Source: Chara braunii
Taxonomy: Eukaryota; Streptophyta; Charophyceae; Charales; Characeae
Length of the DNA: 51,136 nt
Assembly (NCBI GenBank): GCA_003427395.1
Contig: BFEA01000422.1
Span: 1,006,433-1,057,568, forward strand
Direction: 5' to 3'
Shown here: in pieces, positions 33,651-42,800 of the stretch
How the letters are laid out: each line of letters starts with the position of its first letter
Position numbering within the stretch: the first letter of the stretch is position 1
The notes under the pieces: model-generated
The model's input: the letters and a program-made list of their open reading frames with translations, nothing else
The model's database searches: none
Told to the model about the DNA's origin: nothing
Translations under genes and position numbers: made by a program

Positions 33651-33823
33651 AAGTAGCGTTAACCTCCTATCATAGTGAACCGCCAGTATCTCTGAGTCTC
33701 ATTCTCCCAGTGCTTGATTCTGCTTGGCTTTGGACTAAGGATTGTTGTAAGGCTCAGCCTGGCAGCGGCCGAGACATATATGTGGCATTTGCACACGGCA
33801 CCCTTTCGATAGGCAATCATTAT

Positions 33824-34195
33824 TGTAAACCACCAGTTCCCCAGCCATTTATTCAGAGTTGCAGCGTGCATGCTGCTGCGCCTCTCAGGAAGTTTGGGGG
33901 CGCCCCTTCGCTGGATATCCATCCAGGCGAAGCGGACTTCGCATGCAACCCTACTGCCTGGATGTATGTGCCGTGAAACGATGCCTCGGTACTTCCCGAG
34001 AGTTGCGGGCAGCATCCACGCTTCGACCCTGAAGAGATGGCTGGGAAAAGTCCGGGCGAGTCGGGGCCTCGCATGGGGCCCGTTCTGCCTAGATGGATGT
34101 GCTGCGAAACAGTGCCCTGGTACTTCCCGAGAGTTGCGGGCACAGCATGCTCGCCTCGTCTCTGGAAAAGTGGCCGGGAAACATCCTGGTCGTTC
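33824..34195 (+). repeat. Head-like motif, then tandem repeat of about 130 bp
   Basis: gtaaaccaccagttccccag at 33,826 resembles the dispersed head motif. Two tandem units follow from about 33,939 and 34,069, sharing cgcatg, ctgcct.gatg.atgtg, gtacttcccgagagttgcgg + gca and gaaa.gtggccggga / agatggctggga. A minus-strand 180-codon frame simply reads through the repeat. Confidence 0.75.
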
Positions 34196-35345
34196 GATCA
34201 TATTCGTACTTTCTCCCTTTATTCCCTTGCAAAGCTTACTAACCGTACATCCATTCTTTCACAGATCCTTTTGAGGAAGGATGTGATCGAAAGATTGCTA
34301 CTTGGAGGTTCTGAAAACTTTTGTTCCCCCTCCCTGGGCCACTGACCTTCGGTACCAGCACTGTATGGGGTGACAGAAAGGCACTAGATATCGGTGTTGA
34401 GATGCCTGCAAGGGAAGACTTTGGAACAGTGATGTCCACACTGAGATGGGGTTGTTGTGGAATTTGGCGAGCGAGAACAAGCTGTGAGGCAGGGAGCCCG
34501 GAACTTTTGCCTGTACCACAGATCTGATGACTTTTTCTACGGGGAAGTGTTGGCCCAGAGCAAGTGCAAGTACATGTGGCAGGCACCAGGCCAACCATGA
34601 GTAAACTCAAGCTTCGTTTGCTGATGGCGTCAAGGCATATGACTTGAGTGATGTCTGCACTCAAGCAAAGTGTGTGGAGATTGACGTTATAGTCGGTAGG
34701 CCTGGCGGGCCTCTAGGGCATGGTGCAAGTCTGTTGACTGCCCAGTCACCTTGCAATAGTTCATTCTTTCTGATGTAGGCCTCCCATCCCCTTCTTTGTG
34801 TTGTGCTCATCGCCCTTCTCCCTGTTCTCCTTGTCACACAGGCCACAGTTGTGGCCCAGTTATAGCCCCACCTGTGTAATTTTAGTTGCGAGCCCTTGTG
34901 CTGCCCTTCGATGCTCGACTGCTTAGCCCCCCTGCTCCTCCCACAGACTATGTCTGAGCATGGTCCTTCCTCTTTTGTCCATGCTACTCGACGTACTCGT
35001 CCCTCTTCCTTCCCCCCTCAACTTCCCCCTCCCCCTCTGTCATCTTTTCCCCTTTTATCTACAGCTGCAGATTCATCCAGTTGGGATCCAGGCTGCTAGT
35101 TCTATACCTCTGTTCCTAGTGCCAGACAAATCTCCCACATCCATATCCGCCCAAGCGAGCACGTATGCGGATTCTGCTCCAAACTTCCTCCTTCCCTACA
35201 GCCAGCCACTATCCTATTTTTGCTTTGGGAGGTTAAGTTGTGTGATGGACATAGTGCAGGCTAAGTTGTGTGATGGACATGGTGCAGATGACGGGCTCCG
35301 AGCATGGGACCATTGCCTGCCATCTGTTGGTGTTCTTGGTGAGAC
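34196..35345. other. No recognised gene
   Basis: Contains a small hairpin (tcaaggcatatgacttga near 34,630). Frames are short and overlapping, without domains. Confidence 0.3.
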
Positions 35346-35502
35346 CTTAAACCACCAGTACTTGGCCCAGCTATCAAGTCCGAGCCTCCAGCAACCGGTA
35401 TGTCGAGCCTGCCAAGCCTGGCAGTACCAGTAGCTGGACGGACCGAGGCTGGGGGAACCAGTTGGCAAACAAAGACAGCAAAAACAAACAAACAAACAAC
35501 AA
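35346..35502 (+). repeat. SINE-like element, family A, copy 1
   Basis: Starts ttaaaccaccagtacttggc, continues ccagctatcaagtccgagcc, then accggt, gcagtaccagtagctggacg and ggctggggg, and ends in an A/C-rich tail (aaacaaagacagcaaaaaca and more). The stretch tggcccagcta resembles a pol III A box; no clear B box is seen. No coding capacity. Confidence 0.7.
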
Positions 35503-35509
35503 CGCCGAG

Positions 35510-35598
35510 GCAGTACCAGTAGCTGGACGGGCCGAGGCTGGGGCAACCAGTTGGCAAACAAAAACAGCAAAAAAAAAAAGACAAACAACAACGCTGTG
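35510..35598 (+). repeat. Duplicated 3' half of the family A SINE-like element
   Basis: gcagtaccagtagctggacg and the following sequence repeat the second half and tail of the preceding element with an 89-base offset, without the head. Confidence 0.8.
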
Positions 35599-35720
35599 GA
35601 TGTGAATGCAGTTGGATGTATTCTCCTGAGTGCTAATGTGAGCACGTACCTGAAATACTCATTAGAAGCATTCCACCAAGAACAGACGTGACCACGACCC
35701 CCACCCAACTTGGAAAGTAG

Positions 35721-35837
35721 TTCTTTTTTCTTTCTTTTGGTTCTTTTTCTCAGCGACCAGCTGTTCATGTGAACGAATGTGGCTCATTAACGGGACACGC
35801 CCGCGGCCCATAGCTGGGCCAAGTACTGGTGGTTTAA
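35721..35837 (-). repeat. SINE-like element, family A, copy 2 (subtype with cccgttaa)
   Basis: The minus strand starts ttaaaccaccagtacttggc, then gctatgggccgcgggcgtgt + cccgttaatg, and ends in an A-rich tail (T-rich on plus at 35,721-35,750). Confidence 0.65.
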
Positions 35838-36279
35838 CGTGCAACTTATCGCTTCCCCTATTTGGTCATTCTTGCTCTCATAGAAAGCAATATCTTTTGA
35901 ACGGAAGGTTGATGGTAACTTTACTCTGACATGCGGGATTTTGTGATGCGTTGACTGATCGCTTTGTGACCACAGTGTCCAAGACCCAGGTGCTCATGCT
36001 GCTCTCCTAGGCATGATGTCATCCAGAACCCAAGTCCTCCTTCAAGCAGCATATGTGTTTGTTCTCAGATGCTCTCCCCGATTTACCCAAAGAATTCATC
36101 TTGGATGAGGTCATGATTGATCAATCTATTGAGACCTGCCACCGGCATGACAGTGTGAGCTCCTCCATCAGGAATTTCATTCCCCAAAGGTGTGTTTTGA
36201 GGCGATCCGTAAACACCATGGCCTCTTACTCCAAACTGCCTCCACACACTGACCATCGCGCACAGGCGGCACAGCACCT
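35838..36279. other. No recognised gene
   Basis: Contains open frames on both strands near 36,053-36,388 but no recognised domain. Confidence 0.3.
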
Positions 36280-36447
36280 TTGGCCTCACTGTTGTGGCGG
36301 TTGGATTATACTCCATCGGAGATTCCCTTCTCCTGTTGCCACTGCAAGGCCATTGATATTGAGGCTGACGAAAAGTTCGTTGAGGTGAACCGAAAGCTTG
36401 GTGTGGCACTGGAGGATGCACCCCTGTGGGATGACCTCACAGGGTAT
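36280..36447 (+). other. Candidate exon, unrecognised
   Basis: This frame reads through protein-like text (for example CCHCKAID, then KFVEVNRKLGVALEDAP and LWDDLT) and ends at cacaggg|tatgtatgtg or cacagg|gtatgtatg, a plausible 5' splice site. I do not recognise the family, and the opposite strand is also open here (36,083-36,421). It may be an exon of a split gene or a fragment of a transposon protein. Confidence 0.25.
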
Positions 36448-37125
36448 GTATGTGTTGGAGCCCTAATATTCCCTTCAGAGATCACCTTTATTTGGTCTTA
36501 CGTTCTCTGTCTGGTGCTCTTAAGTTGCTTCTCCTCCCAGTGGCCTTGCTCTTCTTGCAGATCAGCAACTGAGGGGGCATCACAGTTTCTCATGCCTTAC
36601 TTTGCCCTGCAGCAAGGATGCCTCGCGGATGAGCAAGTGTGCAGCATACCGGGCTCAAGGTGTTTGTTCTTGATGCAAGTGTCTGGACACACACACTCCA
36701 TTACCTATGCGTAGACCTTAACCAAGTATTATGCCAAACATCGTGACAATGCAGAGTTCGATCTTGCCCCTGACATTGTGTAGGGCTGCTCACCTACATA
36801 GCAGAAGTGTATAGTGCATTACGATCCTGGCTTTCTGTAATTGCCATTCCAGCGTTCAAGTCCACCTTCTCCCCTTCGGGTATGTCACCCAATGCACGGG
36901 ATGCAGCGGAGTTGCCATCCGTGCCACCTACAGCGGCTCATTTATTATTATATTCTACCACTAAGCCACCTCTACCACATCCCCCCACTGTGTATGCCAT
37001 TCGAATGGGCTGCCATAGTGGAAAGCTTTTACCCACCAATGGTCTTATTGGTGTTTTTTACCTTGTCATGGTGAAGATCTCCCGGGAGCATTATTGAATA
37101 ATGGGTGATCTAGAGCATCACTTTG
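36448..37125. other. No recognised gene
   Basis: Short frames; no domain, RNA gene or repeat family recognised. Confidence 0.3.
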
Positions 37126-37346
37126 CCTTAAACCACCAGTACTTGGCCCATACATGGGGTGCGGGCCTTTCCCGTTAACGCGCCGCGTTGACAGGAGGTC
37201 GCCCGAGTGCAAGCCCGATCGATGCACCAAGGCTGGGCTCCGTAGTTTCAGGGATGACACAAATCCCAAAAGCAAACGAAAAGAAAGAAAAGGAAAAAGG
37301 AACAAAAAAGAGAGCGAAGAAAAAGAAAAAATGAAGAAAAAACAAA
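37126..37346 (+). repeat. SINE-like element, family A, copy 3 (subtype with cccgttaa)
   Basis: Starts cttaaaccaccagtacttgg, then catggggtgcgggcctttcc + cgttaacgcg, an internal GC-rich body and a long A/G-rich tail (aaagaaagaaaaggaaaaag ...). It matches copy 2 through the first ~50 bases. Confidence 0.65.
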
Positions 37347-37415
37347 CGCGCGCGTGCGATAGATAGATAGAGAGAGAGGAGCGGCGAGTTTGCCGCTGGC
37401 CTCCGTGCAGCTCGC

Positions 37416-37418
<3 letters not shown>

Positions 37419-37479
<61 letters not shown>
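37419..37479 (+). repeat. (CT)n microsatellite
   Basis: About 60 bases of CT, immediately left of the palindrome cluster. Confidence 0.95.
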
Positions 37480-37482
<3 letters not shown>

Positions 37483-37484
37483 TG

Positions 37485-37605
37485 CATTTCCCGTATAGCA
37501 CTGTCGAGCCGTGTCGGCTTCAAAAGTGTCATACGGGAAATGAGTCTTGCCACTGTTGTGGAAAGATTCATTTCCCGTTTCGCTATGGAAGCATGGGGAC
37601 ACACA

Positions 37606-37663
<58 letters not shown>

Positions 37664-37873
37664 NNNNNNNNNNNNNNNNNNNNNNNNNNNNNNNNNNNNN
37701 NNNNNNNNNNNNNNNNNTCTCTCTCTCTCTCTCTCTCATATCTCCCGTGTGTCCGCGCGTTCTCATTGTGCGAAACGGGAAATGAATCTTCTCGCGACGC
37801 GACAACGGGAAGATTCATTTCCCGCATATCACTGTCGAAGCCGGCAGTGCTATGCGGGAAATGAATCTTCCCG
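37485..37873. repeat. Nested palindrome cluster around an assembly gap
   Basis: Repeats of cgggaaatgaatcttcccg and its reverse form hairpins: 37,485-37,503 with 37,524-37,542; 37,533-37,551 with 37,560-37,577; 37,775-37,791 with 37,807-37,824; and 37,806-37,834 with 37,845-37,873 (28 of 29 bases pair). Across the gap, gattcatttcccgtttcg (37,565-37,582) is the exact inverse of cgaaacgggaaatgaatc (37,771-37,788), and (GA)n faces (TC)n. Confidence 0.85.
37611..37737 (+). repeat. (GA)n - 54 N gap - (TC)n
   Basis: GA repeat 37,611-37,662, Ns 37,664-37,717, TC repeat 37,718-37,737. Frames with runs of X come from here. Confidence 0.95.
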
Positions 37874-37876
37874 TGG

Positions 37877-37878
<2 letters not shown>

Positions 37879-37961
<83 letters not shown>
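37879..37961 (+). repeat. (TC)n microsatellite
   Basis: About 83 bases of TC directly right of the palindrome cluster. Confidence 0.95.
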
Positions 37962-37966
<5 letters not shown>

Positions 37967-37994
37967 AATCTCTCTCACGTGCGCACGCGCATGT

Positions 37995-38213
37995 GCATAA
38001 TAACTGTTTGTTTTTTCTTGCATAATAACTGTTTGTTTTTTCTTGCTTTGTTTTCTTTGGCTTTCTTATTTCTTTTTGCTTTTATTTTATTTTCTCTTTT
38101 TTTCCCAGTACGTTCGGGATACTAACGCCCGGTAGTCCGAGACTCAGCACGGTTCCGCCCACCGGTCGGCCGAGGCTCGGACTCGATAGCTGGGCCAAGT
38201 ACTGGTGGTTTAA
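37995..38213 (-). repeat. SINE-like element, family A, copy 4
   Basis: The minus strand starts ttaaaccaccagtacttggc, ccagctatcgagtccgagcc, then accggtgggcgg and cgttagtatcccgaacgta, and ends in a long A-rich tail (T-rich on plus, 38,006-38,105). The head matches copy 1 closely. A 25 bp unit (gcataataactgtttgtttt + ttctt) is duplicated at 37,995-38,044. Confidence 0.7.
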
Positions 38214-39450
38214 TGGTGGAACCCAATGAATGTTATTTATAGCTCTTATCCGACTGCGCTTGAGTGCACATATTTGCCATGCCATTACTCCTCCTGTTTT
38301 AGAGGAATTTCATCTACCATTGTTATGGGCAACCGGCTCATGCACAGCTGGCACTGTGTGCTCAATAACAGTACGAAGGGGCACACTTGTCATGAGGTTG
38401 CTCCTTTCAGTGCATGTGCCGCACACTTGTTTTTTCGCCGAATTTTGTGTTGAAACTGTCGTATTGCCCTGATTTTTTGCTTCCCCCCCCCTTGTGATAT
38501 GTCTGTGTCACAGTGTTAGATAAAAGCCTCCATTGTTGTTGTTGATTGACGTAATGGAGAGTAGCTATGATTTTGTGCTCTGCGTGATATGATCCGAATT
38601 GCGGGATTTTATCGTTTGGACTACGACGTAAAGGACCTTGTTTCCCAGATAAGAGACAGTGTTACGGTGGTTATTCCACATGCATTGTCTTCGACCGCCG
38701 ACAACTTGCTTGTCTACAGGTTTGGATTTTTTTTAATTGTTATACCAAAGCAGTTTCTTACTGTGTGCACCTAAAAGACGTCATAGAGTAGCTTCACCTC
38801 GGCATGATTCAACAAATGTGCAGAACCCCTCCAACAAATCGATCTTGTACATATCCACGTGATCACTATTGCTACTGACTACCCCCCAGCAGGTGTGATG
38901 CACCTGTTCCTATTCTAGTACAATATCCCCATTTGTCGATAGGTGCATGTCTTATTTATAACCCACTGTTCGGGACCTGGTCTCAGAGTACTGTGATGTT
39001 TTTCACCTTCATTTTTATAAATGCAGATACTATGGTGTGATATTGGAGTGCGTATTACGTGAACTTAGTTAACATGTACATAATTAGACTCCCTACCGCT
39101 TTTCAGTCCTCACGATAACAGAACTAAGTTTCATTCTAAGGATCTGTTTTTATTGGGTGTTACTAAACTTTGTACCTCAACTTGCGTATGAAAAAAAGTT
39201 AGTATGAGTGATAAGGTTTATATCGAGAGATCGTTTAAGTGCAGCCAACTATTGTCTTATGCAAAAGCGTTCAGTCGGGCACCACTTATGTACAATCATT
39301 GATCTTTGTAGCGCTTGCCATGAAATCCTTGGCACAAAGGGGGAACTATCGAAGGAAACAACCATATCTATGTTTGGTGAATGAGTTCACTATGGTATCT
39401 CTCAGGTTCACCTACATGCCAATTGATATTTGGGCATCCGTATCCTCGAG
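38214..39450. other. No recognised gene
   Basis: A 62-codon frame at 38,589-38,774 has protein-like text but no recognised family. AT content rises from about 38.9 kb. Confidence 0.3.
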
Positions 39451-39504
39451 GACCTCCACGAGGGTCGTGAACTCTGTGACCTCCACGAGGGCCGTGAACT
39501 CTGT
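39451..39504 (+). repeat. 27 bp tandem duplication
   Basis: gacctccacgagggtcgtga + actctgt is followed at once by the same unit with one change. Confidence 0.85.
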
Positions 39505-40972
39505 CAACCTATGGTTCTTATTGGAAGTGTGGCAAGTGTTGCCATGCTTAAAGCAAAATGACGATCCTTTGGCAGTACATATTAATCGGTAGGGATAACA
39601 CAAATACGAGTGCTATGGACAAATTGTCCTGTCCTTCATTCCTTAAGGAGCTTCACAAGCTATTTAGATTGATGAGCTATTACTACTAGTTCGCTAGTGA
39701 TTATATCCTGGCATTCTCACCTATTTTGAAAAATATCTTTTTTATTTGGTTTCCTTTTTTGTATGGATACGTATGATGCTCTAAAACATATTGGCTATTT
39801 GATTTTTGTTTTTATGTTGATATGTTTAATGCTCTAAAAAATATTGGCTTGACTACACTTATTTTTTGCGTTACTGAATTTAGACGTACAGGGTCTTTCC
39901 GTATGAAACATACAGGTAATATTTGTACTGGAACCCGTACGACTTGTATGCTCTCATACGAAGGGAAAAAAAAAGGTCATCAAAAATATCAAAAAAAAAA
40001 CTGTTGCAACAGCACAAAACGAGCAACATTTGGCTGAGCGTCATCTGCAGATTCTTATTATAATTTGATAAAAAAAAAGTTGTACGGACCCCTTGTATAC
40101 GAGTAGCGTACGAGTATAGGAGTGAATCATACTCGTACGAGGGTGCGTACAAGTCGCAATGTAACTTATTTTATCTTTCGTTTTTTTATTTTCTTTATCA
40201 TCATTACTAATGTAATAGACTTTTGTAATTGTTTCCCCCAACCCCCCCCTAATACCACTACTTGTTACATCCCTTGCATATGGATCCATAAGTCGAGACT
40301 GTTGCTCAAATAACTTCGATTTGCCTGCCTTTTCCCAGTTTTGAAATCTCGGCCATCATTTATGCTCCAAACGTGATGGAAAATAGAACCCTCCAGCTCG
40401 AGACAAAGTATTTCATTTTCTAATTGATTTTACGAGCAAAACCATATCGTAGGCGTGTGAGGATGTTATGGTAGTTCACGTTTCGTAGGAACAACAACTC
40501 TATTTGCATGGAGTCGTGGGTTATAATCACCATTTTGCCAGGTTAGTACAATATGAGGAAGCTTTTCAAAATGCATCACTTGAGCCAGTAACGAACATGA
40601 TGGTGATGCATTATTTTAAAGTTCATTATAAGAGGACGCTATACCTCGTATTGTAGGGAATAGTAATTGACTCGTTGATGCTTTCTTTGGTTGCCCGCAA
40701 ATTTACATCGAGACCTGTTATTTATGTATAACATCCCTCGCTAATATCATTGATAATTTGATTGTCTATTGTTATTACTATTACTCTCGTTTTTACATGT
40801 TCGTGATATCTTTCGATCAACAATGTGTTGATAACTGTCCCGCTTTTTTTTTTCTTTCTCTTTTTTTTTGTACGGGAAACACTCTACCACCTTATATCAT
40901 TTTCTGTCCTCAACAGCTATGCATTGATTAACGTTGAGTGTTAGGCCAAAAGTTTATTAAACAAAGGAGACT
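39505..40972. other. No recognised gene; imperfect inverted repeat
   Basis: AT-rich. 40,092-40,117 and 40,129-40,153 form an inverted repeat (inner cgtacgagtat exact) around an 11-base loop, and related gtac-rich text occurs at 39,885-39,960. Possibly a decayed MITE. Confidence 0.35.
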
Positions 40973-40976
40973 ATAA

Positions 40977-41801
40977 TGCAAGGAAAATGAACGATAGCGA
41001 ACTTCAGAAACCAAGCAGCATCGTACACATAAGACCAGATAGTCGTGACCTCGAATGAAAAGCAGAATTGCAACAGGAGTTCCACCAAATAAGGGGATTA
41101 ATAAAAACTCACAAGTGACAATGTTGGAATAGTCTCATCGTGATCAATAAGGAGCAGATCTCGGTCAATGCCATTCGCCTCAAGCACCAGGTATATCTCT
41201 CGTATCACTCACAACCTCGATCCCCCGGTCACAGACTGCCACATGCATCCAAGGACCACCATGCGCCCCATCCAACATACAGCAACGCAGCTAGGCTATG
41301 GCTGCCTGCTCATCCAGCTCGCCCGTGAGCGCGTGAGCGCTGGCCAGCGTCTAGCGCAACAGCGATTTTGCAACATGCAACCAATGCTCGAATGAGGAGT
41401 GTTGGGGCAGACATTGTCCTAAATGGAACTGACATGCCTGTTGCGTGTGGCCTGCCTGCACTGGGCCTCGGTCTAGAAGATTCTGATAGGCTCCATGAGG
41501 CTGAGCCCTAGTCCGAACGAATCAGGCCTAGGGCGTGTGGTGGTTACCTGTGCCCAACTGCCTGCAGCCTGTGTTTGGCCCATGTTGTGTATCTGGCTCA
41601 GGGCCTGCCTCAATTACATGCGAAAAAGGCAGCCTGGGCGCTCTCAACCAATTCGTGTTGCGCAACTACCTGAATTTCCCCAGTTGCGTGGTAACCCCAA
41701 AAATGGGCTTGTAGTCCTTGGTCGAGCCTGCTTTCACTTAGGGCGGCCGACTGTACTGAAAATAGGGCCTAGTAGGGTGTATTGTGGCCTTGAGCCTCGC
41801 A
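40977..41801 (-). repeat. 3' LTR (825 bp)
   Basis: Matches the right-hand LTR along its length. It lacks a ~95-base segment present there after 46,085 and carries ~45 extra bases near 41,335-41,385. The purine-rich tract abutting it (minus strand ggaggaggga, 41,802-41,813) fits a polypurine tract. Confidence 0.9.
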
Positions 41802-42409
41802 TTCCCTCCTCCATACTGCGACAGTCCTCTGAGAAGTCCCATTATCTGGCACTTTCCTTTTTGCAATGACTTCTCGTAGCGAGGGACAACCTGTGGAGCG
41901 GTTTGCATCATTTCCTCCGTGGTAAACCATCTGTCCTCCTCAGGATCAATGTGATGTATGAACTGAACGCGATACTGCAGCTTCGTCTTAGGAGGATGTC
42001 CCCCGCCTGTTAGTCTTGGAACTGGCATTTCGCTGTGGTCCACAATGTCATCGATGTCGACCTCTCCATCCATGGCTGGGGGCAGCATTGAGCGACGAGA
42101 GGGAAACTGGCCAATTTCCTTAAAAGGTGCAAGTTTGGAGGCGTGAAAGACAGGGTAAGTGCGAAGGTGATCAGGAATCCGAATTACATATGACGGCCCA
42201 TCCGGATCACTCCTGAGAATATCGAGAACCTTCCATGGTCCAAAGTACTGTGGCATGAGCTTGCGGGACTTGACCCCGGCCTTGTCTCCTCCCTTAAATG
42301 TAGTTGGGCGACGGTGTTTGTTCTCAGACTCTATCATCGCTGCTCGTGCCTTGTGCATCTGTTCTACAACTTGTTGCATCAGATGCTCATATCGATAAGC
42401 AAATTATAA
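41738..42409 (-). pseudogene. Integrase C-terminus and chromodomain-like end of Pol
   Basis: The frame begins within AYRYEHLMQQVVEQMHKAR, continues FKGGDKAGVKSRKL, LMPQYFGPWKVLD and YPVFHASKLAPF, the hallmark C-terminal part of Ty3/gypsy integrase, then IVDHSE, LQYRVQFIHH, DPEEDRWFTTEEM and VVPRYEKS, fitting a chromodomain. It extends past the purine tract and stops about 60 bases inside the 3' LTR. A stop (TAA at about 42,405) lies just upstream where the rest of Pol is missing. It cannot work alone. In chromoviruses this domain guides integration to certain chromatin. Confidence 0.85.
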
Positions 42410-42800
42410 GGTGCCTGGTGCAGCGGAAGGCTGATTCTCGGGTAAGAGAAAATCTAATGCCATCCGACGACATTTTCACCAGCTCGCCTGCTATAGAGAC
42501 ATAAACTAAGTCCATACCTTCCTCTGGATTTCCTGCCTTGCGGCCGCCGATGACTACCTCGCCGACGAACATCTCACCCTTAGGGTCTTTAGTCAATGTC
42601 GTTCAAGAAGCTAGCGGGTCTGGTCTAGACCACTCCTCCTCTAGCTCCTCTAAGGACTCAAACACATTCATCGAACAGAGGCTCGATGGGTCCAAATGTG
42701 TTTGCAGGACGACAATGGAGTAAGTAGCTTGGGCCATCTTTCGAGATGGTGAGGCTGTTTCCACCATCTGGACCCTAGTAGGAACAACTACTATTCCTAT
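42387..42800 (-). pseudogene. Gag-Pol linker remnant
   Basis: The frame contains TKDPKGEMFVGEVV and GMDLVYVSIAGEL and runs out near the integrase fragment. Upstream text (THLDPSSLCSMNVF, EELEEEWSRP) reads in the same direction after a stop. It sits where protease or its linker would begin. No catalytic D-S/T-G is visible. Confidence 0.45.

Noticed and set aside
33659-34201. 180-codon minus-strand frame
   Set aside because: Reads through a 130 bp tandem repeat; repeated peptide text follows the DNA repeat.
37066-37967. Open frames of 105-253 codons with Ser-Leu or Glu-Arg runs
   Set aside because: They translate GA/CT microsatellites and Ns.
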